DNA from: Bacillota bacterium
GTDB lineage: Bacteria; Bacillota; Limnochordia; DTU080
NCBI GenBank assembly: GCA_012840225.1
Contig: DULU01000019.1
Location: forward strand, 1-44,229
DNA length: 44,229 nucleotides
Direction of reading: 5' to 3'
Below are positions 16,170 to 25,460 of the stretch, one piece after another (positions within the stretch are counted from its first letter, which is position 1; every line of letters begins with the position of its first letter). Made by a program: the position numbers and the translations under genes. Under the pieces are notes generated by a model. That model was not told the origin of the DNA, searched no databases, and was given only the letters and a program-made list of their open reading frames with translations.

Positions 16170-16400
16170 TTATTGCTGCACCTGCTGATTCTGGAGTACT
16201 TGCTGGGCAAGCTGCTGAATTTTGTAAGCGGCCTGCTGTACTTCCTGGTTGCCTCCGGATTGCTGTTGTATCTGCTGAGCCAGTTGGCCGATCTCTTGCA
16301 TGAAATTCATACTGGATTGTCCCAACTGCTTTTTCATCTGCTGGTACTGGCCCTGCTGCTGATACTGGCCTGCTCCTTGAGCTTGGTTTTGCTGGCGCAT
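16170..16400 (-). CDS. Small glutamine-rich protein, hypothetical
   Basis: A 76-aa protein in which about two residues in five are glutamine (QYQQQGQYQQMKKQLGQ, QLAQQIQQQSGGNQEVQQ). The second half has a heptad-like pattern compatible with a single amphipathic or coiled-coil helix. No signal peptide or cysteine is present. The very good site AAGGAGG eight bases before ATG 16400 and a strong terminator behind argue for a real, well expressed, single-gene unit. A structural role such as a spore coat component is possible in a spore former but nothing here proves it. Confidence 0.7.
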   Translation of the reverse strand: MRQQNQAQGAGQYQQQGQYQQMKKQLGQSSMNFMQEIGQLAQQIQQQSGGNQEVQQAAYKIQQLAQQVLQNQQVQQ

Positions 16401-16561
16401 ATTTGTCACCTCCTTGCTGCCGTCACATCAGGTAGGCTTTCACCAGGATTGGCTATTTATACAGTTCATCGGCAATCGCTGCACCGGTCGCCCCCGCTTC
16501 GCCCGCCGTGCATGACGCCCATGATTGCCGGAGCTAATTGTGATAAACTGAGAGGAAAAAT

Positions 16562-17512
16562 GTGTCATTGAAGAGAGGATCTCCTGTGCAGCCGCTCACC
16601 ATCGCCCGGACGGTTATCCTGTTGTCGGTTGTGATAGTCTGGGGCATAAATTCGGTGCTGATCAAATACCTGGTGCTGGCCGTACCTCCATTGGTCCTGC
16701 AAACGCTCCGGGTCTCCTTGGCCTCGCTTTTTCTGGCCGTCCTGGTGCCCCGAGCAGTCTGGAGAAAGGTGTGGCAGGCGCCGGAGGTGCTGCGCCCGGC
16801 CTTTTGGGCGGCTTTTTTCTCCGTCCTCCTGCACCAGATCTGCATGGGTTACGGCATGGAATCCGGTCAGGCTGGCCTTAACTCGCTCATTCTCAGCCTC
16901 AATCCTCTGGCCATGGCGGTGCTGGCTCATATATTCCTGGGTGAGCGGCTGACCTGGCGGCGCCTGGTGGGGGTGGTGATTGGTTTCACAGGGGTGACGC
17001 TGATGGTGGGGAGCGAATATGACTGGCAGTTCGGCGGCTTGGGCGTGGGTTTGAGCGAGCTGATCATCTTCGGGGCGATGCTCACTTTCGTCATCGGCAA
17101 TCTCTTTGTGCGCCGGGCGGCCGGTTTGATCTCCGCCATCCATTTTACCGCCCTGACGCAGATATTCGGGGCGCTGATGCTGTGGCCTTTTGCCGGCCTG
17201 GAGCTGGCTGTTTCCGGCCGGCCCGCCTGGCCGGAGGAGTGGACATACTGGGCTTTGCTGGTGGCCTCCGCCGCTTTGGGCACGGCCTACAGCAATGTAT
17301 TGTGGAACCGTTCCATCCAGGAGGTCGGCGCCGCCCGCACCAGCATGTTTCTGAACCTGATGCCTTTGGCTTCTCTGGTGACGGCCAACTGGCTTTTTGC
17401 CGAGGCTATCACCCCAGCCCGCTGGGCGGGACTCGCCGCCGTGGTGACCGGGATATATCTGGGAGCGGTGCATAAAGAAAGTGCCGCTCGTCGACTGGTG
17501 GCGGGCTCTTGA
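16562..17512 (+). CDS. EamA/DMT-family transporter
   Basis: Drug/metabolite transporter superfamily permease of 316 aa, with two EamA repeats of five helices each. Visible marks are VIVWGINSVLIKYL at the first helix, ALNPLAMAVLAHIFLGERL-type sequence (SLNPLAMAVLAHIFLGERLT) closing the first repeat and SMFLNLMPLASLVTANWLFAEAI in the second. The substrate cannot be read from the sequence; members export amino acids or metabolites. The start is GTG 16562 (AGAGG at 16551-16555); GTG 16586, with AGAGG seven bases before it, is also possible. Confidence 0.9.
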   Translation: MSLKRGSPVQPLTIARTVILLSVVIVWGINSVLIKYLVLAVPPLVLQTLRVSLASLFLAVLVPRAVWRKVWQAPEVLRPAFWAAFFSVLLHQICMGYGMESGQAGLNSLILSLNPLAMAVLAHIFLGERLTWRRLVGVVIGFTGVTLMVGSEYDWQFGGLGVGLSELIIFGAMLTFVIGNLFVRRAAGLISAIHFTALTQIFGALMLWPFAGLELAVSGRPAWPEEWTYWALLVASAALGTAYSNVLWNRSIQEVGAARTSMFLNLMPLASLVTANWLFAEAITPARWAGLAAVVTGIYLGAVHKESAARRLVAGS

Positions 17513-17569
17513 TTTGCTTACCGGGACACCGCCGCCGCCGCCGACAGCCGATGTTACCGATATAAATGG

Positions 17570-17598
17570 TTGATTATTCCCCTTGGGAGTGTTATAAT
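17570..17598 (+). promoter_or_regulatory. Sigma-A type promoter for rpsF-ssb-rpsR
   Basis: TTGATT (17570-17575), a 17-base spacer and TATAAT (17593-17598): a near-consensus housekeeping promoter, 67 bases before the rpsF start. Confidence 0.85.
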
Positions 17599-17611
17599 TT
17601 GGCCTGTCCCT

Positions 17612-17632
17612 GCTCCAGGTAACGCCTGGGGC
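17612..17632 (+). promoter_or_regulatory. Hairpin in the rpsF leader, possible S6:S18 site
   Basis: GCTCCAGG, loop TAACG, CCTGGGGC forms an eight-base-pair stem (one G-U) followed by CG in the short leader between the promoter and rpsF. Bacterial rpsF leaders often carry an RNA motif bound by the S6:S18 complex for feedback control. The position fits; I have not matched the full consensus. Confidence 0.4.
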
Positions 17633-17664
17633 CGTCATGTCCAGAGGGAGGAGGTGAGCCGGCA

Positions 17665-18054
17665 GTGCGTCCGTATGAACTAGTCATCATCTTCAACCCC
17701 GGCCTAGAAGGCGAAGAGGCCTACGACGCTCAGATTGAGCGGGTGAAAACCATCATCACCGACAACGGCGGAGAGGTGGAGAAGGCCGATAAATGGGGTC
17801 GGCGCAGATTGGCATATGAGATCAAAGGACTCACTGAGGGCTACTATGTGGTGATGTACTTCAAAGCTCCCAGCACCGCAGGGGCTGAAGTGGAGCGGGT
17901 ATTGAAGATCACCGACACGGTAGTCCGGCATTTGCTTGTCAGGTTGGATGAAGACAAGATGCCAAGCAGCGCAGCAGACGACGACAAAGCTGACCAAGTG
18001 CCGAACGACGAGGAGAAGCAGGACGAAACCCCAGGCGACCAAGACAAGGAGTGA
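17665..18054 (+). CDS. rpsF: 30S ribosomal protein S6
   Basis: Ribosomal protein S6 (129 aa), which pairs with S18 on the small subunit platform. The core, RPYELVIIFNPGLEGE to VVRHLLVRLDEDK, is standard. A strongly acidic tail of about 30 residues (SSAADDDKADQVPNDEEKQ) extends past the usual end, as in several other bacteria with long S6. The start is GTG 17665, preceded by GGAGGAGGTGAG. It heads the rpsF-ssb-rpsR operon behind a strong promoter. Confidence 0.96.
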   Translation: MRPYELVIIFNPGLEGEEAYDAQIERVKTIITDNGGEVEKADKWGRRRLAYEIKGLTEGYYVVMYFKAPSTAGAEVERVLKITDTVVRHLLVRLDEDKMPSSAADDDKADQVPNDEEKQDETPGDQDKE

Positions 18055-18060
18055 GCCAAG

Positions 18061-19026
18061 GTGTTGAATCGCATCATACTCATCGGTCGTTTGGTTGCGG
18101 ATCCGCAGATAAGGTACACATCAAATGATGTGAAGGTAGCCAATATGCGCATTGCGGTCGATCGGCCCTATTCCGGTCAGAAGGGCGAGCGGGAGACCGA
18201 TTTCATCGACGTTGTCTGCTGGCGGAAACTTGCCGACGTGGTAGGCAATAATTTGAAAAAAGGACGTCTGATAGCTGTCGACGGGCGGTTGCAGATAAGG
18301 ACCTATGAAACGGACCAAGGCAAGCGGATAGCGCCGGAAGTGTTAGCCGAAGACATTCGTTTTCTGGACCGCCGTGAGCCATCCGCTCCAGCTGAGGGGC
18401 AGGCCTTCCGGCCTGAGGAGCCGGCCATGCCGCCGTCATATGCTGCGCCGAGTTACAGTCCCCCCGCATATAATCAGTCGGGGTTTAACCAGCCGTCTTA
18501 TGGCCAGCCGAGCTATGGCCAGCCGAGTTATAGTCAACCGGCTTACAGCCAGCCGTCTTATAATCAGCCGTCTCACAATCAGTCGCCGTATAGCTCGCCG
18601 CATACGCCGTCCTATTCTTCGCCGTCCAGCCAGCCGCAAGGACAGCCGCAGGGTCAACCGCAGGGCCAACCGATGGGCCAAACACATGGCCAGTCGTCCG
18701 GTCAGCCGCAAAGCCAGCCGTTCGGTCAACCATTTGGCCAGCTGCCGGCCCAGTCGCATAGCCTGCCGCAGGATCAGTCATTTGGTCAGCCACCTGGTCA
18801 GCAGTCTGGTCAGCAACCCAGCCAACAGCTTGACCAACAACCCGGCCAGCAGCCTGGGCAACAGCCGGGCCAGCCAGCCGGTCAGCCGCTGAACCAGCAG
18901 CAAAATCAATCGCAAAATCAACCGTATAATACACCGTTTGGTCAGCCGTACAATCAACCATACAGTCCGCCGGCCGAACAGGAAGAAGAAGATATTGAAG
19001 AAACCCAGGACGACGTGCCGTTTTAA
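18061..19026 (+). CDS. ssb: Single-stranded DNA-binding protein with very long disordered linker
   Basis: Protects single-stranded DNA and recruits repair and replication proteins. Residues 1-105 are the OB fold (LNRIILIGRLVADPQIRYT, FIDVVCWRKLADVVGNNLKKG). The protein ends in the acidic tip DDVPF that binds partner proteins. Between them lie about 200 residues made almost wholly of Q, P, G, S, Y and N, in short near-repeats: SYGQPSYGQPSYSQP, then GQPQGQPQGQP, then QQPGQQPGQQPGQ. Usual SSBs have 160-180 residues; this one has 321. The start is GTG 18061, six bases after rpsF. It lies between rpsF and rpsR as in other Firmicutes. Confidence 0.95.
   Translation: MLNRIILIGRLVADPQIRYTSNDVKVANMRIAVDRPYSGQKGERETDFIDVVCWRKLADVVGNNLKKGRLIAVDGRLQIRTYETDQGKRIAPEVLAEDIRFLDRREPSAPAEGQAFRPEEPAMPPSYAAPSYSPPAYNQSGFNQPSYGQPSYGQPSYSQPAYSQPSYNQPSHNQSPYSSPHTPSYSSPSSQPQGQPQGQPQGQPMGQTHGQSSGQPQSQPFGQPFGQLPAQSHSLPQDQSFGQPPGQQSGQQPSQQLDQQPGQQPGQQPGQPAGQPLNQQQNQSQNQPYNTPFGQPYNQPYSPPAEQEEEDIEETQDDVPF
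18466..18960 (+). repeat. ssb: Degenerate short tandem repeats in ssb
   Basis: Imperfect repeats of units such as CAGCCG-NNN encoding QP(S/G)(Y/Q) and GQP. They read in frame throughout with no stop and keep the protein composition although codons vary, which points to selection on the disordered tail rather than simple slippage. Confidence 0.75.
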
Positions 19027-19058
19027 GTGAGCGAATTTGAGCTATAGGAGGATGTGCT

Positions 19059-19286
19059 TTGCCCAGAGAGCGTGGGAGAAAGCGCAGGAAAGTTTGTTCC
19101 TTCTGCGTTGATAAAATAGAATCCATCGATTTCAAAGAAGTGGGCCGCCTGCGCCGCTATCTGACCGAGCGCGGCAAACTATTGCCCAGGCGGATTTCCG
19201 GCAATTGCGCCGGCCATCAGCGCCAGCTGACCAAAGCCGTAAAAAGAGCCAGACAGATTGCTCTGTTGCCCTACACGGCCGATTAA
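19059..19286 (+). CDS. rpsR: 30S ribosomal protein S18
   Basis: S18 of 75 aa, partner of S6. [12 protein letters not shown] followed by [43 protein letters not shown] is the family core. The CSFC pair and the later NC make this the zinc-binding (C+) form. The start is TTG 19059, with TAGGAGG eight bases upstream. It ends the ribosomal operon before a strong hairpin. Confidence 0.96.
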   Translation: MPRERGRKRRKVCSFCVDKIESIDFKEVGRLRRYLTERGKLLPRRISGNCAGHQRQLTKAVKRARQIALLPYTAD

Positions 19287-19324
19287 TAACCGGTGCATAA
19301 GCTGGTATTTTTCGTCACCGAACT

Positions 19325-19364
19325 GGACGGGTCGCCTGGGGCGGCCCGTTCACCGTTTCTTTGG
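19325..19364 (+). terminator. Probable terminator after rpsR
   Basis: A 12-base-pair stem with two G-U pairs (19325-19336 with 19340-19351, three-base loop) is followed by ACCGTTTCTTT. The U-tract is interrupted, so termination may be partial, with read-through into the DUF2232 gene. Confidence 0.5.
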
Positions 19365-19460
19365 GATTGTGTCCATTAATTGTTTACCCTTGCGGGGAGG
19401 ACTCCCCACATTTCCTGAGGAACTACAAAGCACGTCCACTTGAGGGTGTGAATTATCGCA

Positions 19461-20648
19461 ATGCCGCCGTCGGATCAATCGGAATCGACCAGCCTGCGCC
19501 TGGCGCTTGCTTTTCTTGTGGGGGCAGGGTCTCTGCTCGGCGTGGTTTCGCCATATATCATGTACCTTACGCCGGTGCCGATGGGTGTGCTGGTAGCCCG
19601 CCACGGCATCAGGGCAGGGACGACCACCGCGATAGTCACCAGCGTGGCTTTGGGCTTGATCACCCAGTCGCCCATCACCATGATGGTCATTTTGCTGGTG
19701 CTGGGCTTGGGAGTAGCTTTAGGTGAAGGTTTGCGGGACGGGCTTTCTTTCCCCCAGCTGACCGGCGTCGGCTGGGTACTGGTCATGGCTTCCCTGCTCG
19801 TGCCTTATGCTGTTTTCCGGCATCTATATGACATCGACCTCATGGATGTGGCCGTGGATTTTTGGGAAGAAAGCCTGGAGCGGGCCCTGCATTTCAGTGG
19901 GATAAACATGAACAACCTCACCAGCGAAAAGATTGCCCGGCTGAAGCAGCAAATGTGGTTGATGCTGCCCTCGGTTTCCGCCGTATCGGCTGCCGGCATC
20001 ACCCTGGCCAATTATTGGGTGATAGGGCGTTGGCTCGGCAGGCTGGGGGTGACCATAGAGAAAAGGGCCTGGTTCCCGCCGTTTTTACAATGGCGCTTCC
20101 CCTGGTATTTGGCGTGGATATACATTGCCGGCATCGGCATTCCGCTCCTGGAGGCGGCTTCGTCTCCGGGCTGGATGTTGTCGCTTGCCGTCAACCTGCA
20201 GATCATCACCGGGCTTCTCTTTTTGCTGCAGGGACTATCCGTAGCGTTTTATTTTCTGTTGAGATGGCGAGTCGCCCCGGCGGTTAAAGCGGTTTTGGCC
20301 GGTATCTTTGTGTTTCTTCTGCCCTGGGTGCTCCAGCTTTTCATATTGGTCGGCTTGCTGGATACCTGGTTTGATTTCCGCCGCCTGGGGAAGGGCCGGC
20401 TGCCCGCGGTTCAGGAGGAAGCGGAGAAGACGGAGGAGGCAGGGGAAGCAGGGAAAGGGCTGGAAGCAGGGGAGACGGCGCCGGCAGACGACGGTGGTGA
20501 TATCGGCGACGGTGACGCCGGCGACGGTGAAAGCGACGCTGCCGCCCAGGGTGCCGCCCAGGGTGCCGCCCAAGGTGCCGGTCAGAACGCCGACGATGAT
20601 GCCGGCCATGAGCAAAAAAGCGAAAACAATGAAGAGCGCAACGACTGA
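19461..20648 (+). CDS. DUF2232 (YybS-like) membrane protein
   Basis: A 395-aa membrane protein with about eight helices ([62 protein letters not shown]). Position after rpsR and before rplI and the helix content identify it as the YybS/DUF2232 family, whose role is unknown. From about residue 320 it has an acidic, low-complexity tail of some 75 residues, with [15 protein letters not shown] and AAQG repeats, that the family does not usually need. In Bacillus the next gene is the c-di-AMP phosphodiesterase gdpP; here rplI follows directly after 47 bases. Confidence 0.82.
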   Translation: MPPSDQSESTSLRLALAFLVGAGSLLGVVSPYIMYLTPVPMGVLVARHGIRAGTTTAIVTSVALGLITQSPITMMVILLVLGLGVALGEGLRDGLSFPQLTGVGWVLVMASLLVPYAVFRHLYDIDLMDVAVDFWEESLERALHFSGINMNNLTSEKIARLKQQMWLMLPSVSAVSAAGITLANYWVIGRWLGRLGVTIEKRAWFPPFLQWRFPWYLAWIYIAGIGIPLLEAASSPGWMLSLAVNLQIITGLLFLLQGLSVAFYFLLRWRVAPAVKAVLAGIFVFLLPWVLQLFILVGLLDTWFDFRRLGKGRLPAVQEEAEKTEEAGEAGKGLEAGETAPADDGGDIGDGDAGDGESDAAAQGAAQGAAQGAGQNADDDAGHEQKSENNEERND

Positions 20649-20695
20649 CAAAACGACCGCAACGACCGAGAGGATTGAGCAGGAGGTTATCCGGG

Positions 20696-21145
20696 ATGAA
20701 AGTTATTTTAAGAGAAGATGTCAAGAAGCTCGGCAAGAAGGGTCAGGTAGTTAATGTGGCCGATGGTTATGGGCGCAACTTTCTCATTCCCAGAGGCCTG
20801 GCCATGCCGGCTAATGAGGCCAATATGAAAGCCTGGCAGAACGAGCAGGCTGTACAGGCGAAAAAAGCCGAACGGGAAGCCGAGGAGGCCAGGAAGCTCG
20901 CCCAGCAGCTCTCCGGGCTGCAGGTCTCCGTGGCTATGAAAGTGGGGGAAGGCGGCCGCCTTTTCGGTTCCGTCACGGCGGAAACAATCGTGGAGGCTGT
21001 GCAGAAAGCTTCGGGTATCGCGCTGGATAAGCGGCGCATCAAACTGGAAGAACCCATCAAAAACCTTGGTGAGTATGCCGTCCCCGTGCGTCTCGCCCCT
21101 GATGTGACGGCGGAAATCAAGTTAAAGGTCGAGGGTGAAAAATGA
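20696..21145 (+). CDS. rplI: 50S ribosomal protein L9
   Basis: L9, 149 aa. The N-domain [34 protein letters not shown] is the family signature; a long charged connecting helix ([18 protein letters not shown]) leads to the C-domain ([16 protein letters not shown]). The frame is open from 20675, but AGGAGGT at 20681-20687 sets the start at ATG 20696. Its stop overlaps the start of lonC (ATGA, 21142-21145), so the protease is translationally coupled to a ribosomal protein. Confidence 0.96.
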   Translation: MKVILREDVKKLGKKGQVVNVADGYGRNFLIPRGLAMPANEANMKAWQNEQAVQAKKAEREAEEARKLAQQLSGLQVSVAMKVGEGGRLFGSVTAETIVEAVQKASGIALDKRRIKLEEPIKNLGEYAVPVRLAPDVTAEIKLKVEGEK

Positions 21146-23235
21146 AATCTTTGTTGAGCAAATGGCAGGGGAAGAAAAGCGGCAGGCTGCTGAAGAATGA
21201 AGATAAGATAAAAAGGCAGGTCGATGCCTTATATGAATTGGTCGGCCGCATCTATGGCGCAGATAAGCTGGTGCTGAAAGCCGGCAAGCTGGACGCCCTG
21301 GCGCTGATGAGGTCGCGGCAGCTTTCCGACCGGGTATTGGCCTTGCAGAGGATAGTCTGCGAAGACCCCACCTTGGAATGCAATTTTACAGCCGACGAGA
21401 TACCTCGGGTGCTGGAAGAGATCGAGGAGACGCTGGCTGAATATATCGCCCGGCGCAATGTGGAAGAGAGCATCGAGAAGAAGATCGCTCAGAAGATGCA
21501 GGAGCGGCATGAGGAGTATGTCAAAGAGCTGAAGATCCAGATCCTGAAGGAGGAAGCCGGGCCGGATAATGCCCAGACCCTCCGCAAATTCGCCGAACTG
21601 GAAAAGCTGGAGAAAAAGCATCTCTCCCGCTCGGTGATCGAAGCGTTGCGGCCGAAGAGCGTCGACGAGGTGGTCGGTCAGGACAGGGCTATCAAAGCCT
21701 TGTTTGCCAAGATCGCTTCTCCTTTCCCCCAGCATGTTTTGCTCTACGGTCCTCCCGGGGTAGGGAAGACCACGGTAGCGCGCCTGGCTTTGGAATATGC
21801 CAAGGAGCTGCCCTATACCCCCTTCGACAAGGATGCCCCCTTTGTGGAAGTGAACGGAGCCACTTTGCGCTGGGACCCCAGGGAAGTGACCAACCCGCTG
21901 TTGGGATCGGTGCATGATCCCATCTACCAGGGTGCCCGGCGGGATCTGGCCGATTCGGCCGTGCCCGAGCCTAAACCGGGTCTGGTCACGGAGGCTCACG
22001 GCGGGGTGCTCTTTATCGATGAAATCGGCGAACTCGATCCCATGCTGCACAATAAATTGCTGAAAGTGCTGGAAGACAAAAGAGTGCGCTTCGATTCCTC
22101 CTATTACGATCCGCACGATACCAGGGTGCCCAAGTATATAAAGAAACTCTTCGAGGAGGGGGCGCCGGCCGACTTCATCCTCATCGGCGCCACCACCCGT
22201 GACCCGTCGGAGATCAACCCGGCCTTCCGTTCCCGCTGCGCCGAAGTGTTTTTCGACCCGCTCAACCGTCGCCAGGTGATGGACATCGTCAACGGGGCGG
22301 CCAAGCGGCTCCACGTCTCCTTGGCCCCGGGGGTGGCCGAGATGATCAGCGAATATACGGTGGAGGGCCGGAAAGCCACGAGCCTTCTCGCCGATGCCTA
22401 TAGCGTGGCGCTCTACCGTCGCCTTTCGGTAGCCGGCGGTCAAATGACACCCCACGCCGCCGCCAGAGAGACGGAGGCCGGAGCGGTCACCCAAACCGCC
22501 GGTGAGGCGGCTCCGGCGCCAGGCGACCTGGTGATCGAGCTACAGGATATAAAAGAGGTAGTCAGAATCAGCAGGCTTACCCCTTATGTGCATGTAAAAG
22601 CTTCCCCGAAACCGGCTGTGGGGCGCATCTTCGGTTTGGCGGTGAGCGGCTATCTGGGCTCGGTAATTGAGATCGAGGCCGTGGCTTTTCCGGCCGCCGA
22701 GGCCGGAAAAGGCCTCTTGCGCTTCAACCAGACTGCCGGGAAGATGGCTAGCGATTCCGTGTTCAATGCTTCCTCCGTGGTGCGGCGCATCACCGGGGAG
22801 AATCTGGCCGATTGGGATATCCACATCAACGTGGTCGGCGGCGGCCGCATCGACGGGCCGTCGGCCGGAGCAGCGGTGGCTTTGGCCATCATCAGCTCCA
22901 TTATGGAATGGCCGGTGCGCCAGGATATTGCCGTCACCGGAGAGGTGTCCATTCACGGCAAGATAAAGCCGGTGGGCGGGGTATATGAGAAAATATACGG
23001 CGCCCGTCAGGCCGGGATCGTGCAGGTGCTTATCCCGGAGGACAATGCGGCCGAACTGCCGCCGGCCGTCCCCGATATCGAGGTGGTTCCCGTGGCCACC
23101 CTGGAAGAGATGCTGCCGCATGTCTTCTCCGGAGCACCGGGGAGACAGCTTGCCGCGGCCGCAGCCGACGGTGGTAAGGGACCCTCGCCTCAACTCTTGC
23201 CTTATCTAAAGCGCCAGGCACCGCCCCTTTGCTGA
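21142..23235 (+). CDS. lonC: Lon-family ATP-dependent protease, sporulation LonC type
   Basis: A 697-aa AAA+ protease. It lacks the long Lon N-domain and instead starts with a charged coiled-coil region (residues 15-165). Walker [10 protein letters not shown] is at 203-211 and Walker B GVLFIDE at 288-294, both intact. The protease domain at the end has the Ser-Lys dyad: S574 in [10 protein letters not shown] and K617 in [10 protein letters not shown], 43 residues apart as in E. coli Lon. This matches the family named LonC that is restricted to some endospore formers; it differs from the ATP-independent MtaLonC of Meiothermus that shares the name. Position behind rplI is also found in other Clostridia, as I recall. 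Confidence 0.88.
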   Translation: MKSLLSKWQGKKSGRLLKNEDKIKRQVDALYELVGRIYGADKLVLKAGKLDALALMRSRQLSDRVLALQRIVCEDPTLECNFTADEIPRVLEEIEETLAEYIARRNVEESIEKKIAQKMQERHEEYVKELKIQILKEEAGPDNAQTLRKFAELEKLEKKHLSRSVIEALRPKSVDEVVGQDRAIKALFAKIASPFPQHVLLYGPPGVGKTTVARLALEYAKELPYTPFDKDAPFVEVNGATLRWDPREVTNPLLGSVHDPIYQGARRDLADSAVPEPKPGLVTEAHGGVLFIDEIGELDPMLHNKLLKVLEDKRVRFDSSYYDPHDTRVPKYIKKLFEEGAPADFILIGATTRDPSEINPAFRSRCAEVFFDPLNRRQVMDIVNGAAKRLHVSLAPGVAEMISEYTVEGRKATSLLADAYSVALYRRLSVAGGQMTPHAAARETEAGAVTQTAGEAAPAPGDLVIELQDIKEVVRISRLTPYVHVKASPKPAVGRIFGLAVSGYLGSVIEIEAVAFPAAEAGKGLLRFNQTAGKMASDSVFNASSVVRRITGENLADWDIHINVVGGGRIDGPSAGAAVALAIISSIMEWPVRQDIAVTGEVSIHGKIKPVGGVYEKIYGARQAGIVQVLIPEDNAAELPPAVPDIEVVPVATLEEMLPHVFSGAPGRQLAAAAADGGKGPSPQLLPYLKRQAPPLC

Positions 23236-23258
23236 GCCGGCGACCAGGAAGGTGAAGG

Positions 23259-24188
23259 ATGATGCAGGAATTGCTGCGGGATATACCGATCCAGCCAGTA
23301 ACCGGGCGCACGCGGGTGGTCGGCCTCTTCGGCCATCCGGTGAGCCACACCCTCTCCCCACAGATGCAAAACCGGGCCTTTGCCGCCATGAAACTGCCCT
23401 ATATTTACGTGCCCTGGCATGTTCTGCCGGAACGCCTGGGCGCAGCCGTCGAAGCGGTGCGGGCTTTGAACCTGGCCGGCGTCAACATCACCCTGCCTCA
23501 TAAAAACGCAGTTATCCAATATCTGGACGAAATTACCCCTGAAGCCCGCCTGTTTGGGGCGGTGAACACCATTCAGGTCGTCGGTGAGCGCTTGATCGGA
23601 CACAACACCGACGGGCCGGGCTTCCTGTTGTCCCTCAAGGAGCAGGCCGGATTCGACCCGGCCGGCAAGCGTTTTCTCCTCCTGGGAGCCGGCGGCTCCA
23701 CCAGGCCAATAGCCACCCAGCTGATGCTTTCCGGAGCAGCGGCCGTCTATATCGCCAACCGCACTTACGATAAAGCCGCAGCGCTCTGCCAAACTTTGAA
23801 CAGCGTGAACTGGACCAATATATTCCGCTCCCTGCCGCTGGACAGTGCAGCGGCGGAGTTCCGGTGCGCCTTGCAGGAAGTCGATGCCGTGGTGAACACC
23901 AGCTCGGCCGGGATGTATCCGCATCACCGCGAGCCGTCGCTCATCCCTTCGGACCTTTTCTCCCCGCACCTTTTGGTCTGCGACATTGTCTATACCCCGC
24001 GGCGCACCGCCCTCCTTGCCGCTGCCGAGCAGCGGGGTTGTGCCACTTTGGCCGGCTATCACATGCTGGTTTATCAGGGAGCTTTGGCCATAAAAATCTG
24101 GACCGGCCTCGAGGCGCCGGTCGGGCTCATGACGGCTACCGTGGAGCAGGAATTGATCAGGGCAGAGAATGAATGGGCGAAAGATTAG
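23259..24188 (+). CDS. aroE: Shikimate dehydrogenase
   Basis: NADPH-dependent reduction of 3-dehydroshikimate to shikimate in aromatic amino acid synthesis. The 309-aa product has the substrate site LFGHPVSHTLSPQMQN, the catalytic lysine 82 in NITLPHK, AVNT and the aspartate 118 in GHNTDGPGF. The nucleotide loop reads GAGGSTRPIA, with an Arg-Pro where most enzymes have Arg-Ala. The C-terminus is a little longer than usual. ATG 23259 follows GAAGGTGAAGG. It lies behind lonC by 23 bases. Its 3' end overlaps the opposing cyclase gene by 32 bases. Confidence 0.93.
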   Translation: MMQELLRDIPIQPVTGRTRVVGLFGHPVSHTLSPQMQNRAFAAMKLPYIYVPWHVLPERLGAAVEAVRALNLAGVNITLPHKNAVIQYLDEITPEARLFGAVNTIQVVGERLIGHNTDGPGFLLSLKEQAGFDPAGKRFLLLGAGGSTRPIATQLMLSGAAAVYIANRTYDKAAALCQTLNSVNWTNIFRSLPLDSAAAEFRCALQEVDAVVNTSSAGMYPHHREPSLIPSDLFSPHLLVCDIVYTPRRTALLAAAEQRGCATLAGYHMLVYQGALAIKIWTGLEAPVGLMTATVEQELIRAENEWAKD

Positions 24189-25323
24189 AGCCCTTCTTGT
24201 TTTCGTACATGGCCAGATCGGCCTGGCGCAGAGCGGCCTGGATATCTTCAATGTCCTCTAAATAGGCCAAGCCGAAACTGGCGGAGATATTTATATTCTG
24301 CTGGAGCCATTCATTCCGGAAACAGGACAAACCGACGGTTAAAATGTTGTGCAACTGCTCCATCTGCTCACGGTTTTTCCTGGTGAACAAAGCCACGAAT
24401 TCATCCCCGCCGAAGCGATATATGTTACGCCTGCCGATCATCTCAGAGAGATGCCGGGTGAAAGATTTCAGCACCTCGTCGCCCACATAGTGCCCGGAGG
24501 TATCGTTCACTTCTTTCATACCGTCCAGATCGAACAAGGCAACGATATAGGGTCCCTCCGGCTTCTTGGCCAGGCGAGCCAGCGTCGCCTGCCAAGCATG
24601 GCGATTGCCGACCTCCGTCAACTCGTCGGTATGGGCCGTCCGGCTGATGATGTCCCTTTGCACATAAAACTGGAAGGAACGGAGCATGGAGACGACGATG
24701 ATGCACATGATGACGATGGCGGCCAGGGGCTCCTGGTGATAAACAAACATACCTGTTATGGCAAAAAACCGGATGCCGATGCCCGCCGTGCCGCCCGCTC
24801 CGGTTAATTCTTTGAACAGTTGTTTGAACTTAGCATCGGAATGAATGGATGTCCAATATGCCAAGCCAATGAGATTGAGAGCGTACCTCATACATACAAT
24901 CACGAAGGCCAAAGCAGTGGTCAGCCAGATGGACGATTCAGCCGGAAGAGAAATGCTTTGCCAGAGCATACCAACGACAAACATTGGCACAACGGCATTG
25001 GCGACATTGAAAACGGTGCAGGAAGCTTTGCGGTGCACCACAAAGGAGGCGAACATGGCGTTCAGCCCGTCGATGATCACCGCCATGTGCACCGGCAAAC
25101 AGAGCAAAGCGAGATAAACCAGGGGCATACTGCCCGGCTGGACGATGGAGCTGCAGATCTGCACCCGCCAGTGCAACAAGAGAAGAATGGCTATCATAAA
25201 AGGCAGAAGCGTCCACCAATCGGATATGTGCATGGAGGCAAGCGCCCATGCTGCGATGGCGGTGGCAATTATGACATATAAGGTATAGAAATAACGATAT
25301 TGACGCAATATGAAACTCCTCAT
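24157..25323 (-). CDS. Membrane-bound diguanylate cyclase (GGDEF)
   Basis: Makes cyclic di-GMP from two GTP. Residues 10-215 hold about six hydrophobic helices, an uncharacterised membrane sensor region. Residues 225-380 form a GGDEF domain: TDELTEVGNRHAW, FDLDGMKEVNDTSGHYVGDEVL and the active-site loop FGGDEF (GGDEF at 305-309), all intact, so catalysis is expected. The four residues where the inhibitory I-site RxxD would be are IGRR, so classical product inhibition is probably absent. No EAL or HD-GYP domain follows. It starts at ATG 25323 and is preceded by a 181-base gap with tandem palindromes. A possible user of its product is PilB at 42046. Confidence 0.92.
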   Translation of the reverse strand: MRSFILRQYRYFYTLYVIIATAIAAWALASMHISDWWTLLPFMIAILLLLHWRVQICSSIVQPGSMPLVYLALLCLPVHMAVIIDGLNAMFASFVVHRKASCTVFNVANAVVPMFVVGMLWQSISLPAESSIWLTTALAFVIVCMRYALNLIGLAYWTSIHSDAKFKQLFKELTGAGGTAGIGIRFFAITGMFVYHQEPLAAIVIMCIIVVSMLRSFQFYVQRDIISRTAHTDELTEVGNRHAWQATLARLAKKPEGPYIVALFDLDGMKEVNDTSGHYVGDEVLKSFTRHLSEMIGRRNIYRFGGDEFVALFTRKNREQMEQLHNILTVGLSCFRNEWLQQNINISASFGLAYLEDIEDIQAALRQADLAMYENKKGSNLSPIHSLP

Positions 25324-25460
25324 TACAATTACTAAATACTATAGGCCATACGCGCCAAAAACAGCTGAAAAATCCAGTGAATGGAATTATATCGGTCGAA
25401 AATATTTATGCGCTTTGATCGGGAAACCCTGCCTAAAATCATGACAATCCCGGAATAATT

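Noticed and set aside
16565-17638. 357-residue open frame opposite the EamA gene
   Set aside because: His/Gln/Arg-rich shadow product without domain; it also spans the strong rpsF promoter.
18436-18892. Arg/Leu-rich and Ser/Arg-rich frames in the ssb tail region
   Set aside because: They are other frames of the ssb repeats; their regularity comes from the repeat units.
18466-18960. CRISPR-like or satellite array
   Set aside because: The repeats are short, degenerate and in frame with ssb; there are no unique spacers.
21229-22494. 421-residue open frame on the - strand
   Set aside because: Antisense of lonC; low-complexity His/Gln/Arg-rich product typical of reversed GC-rich coding sequence.
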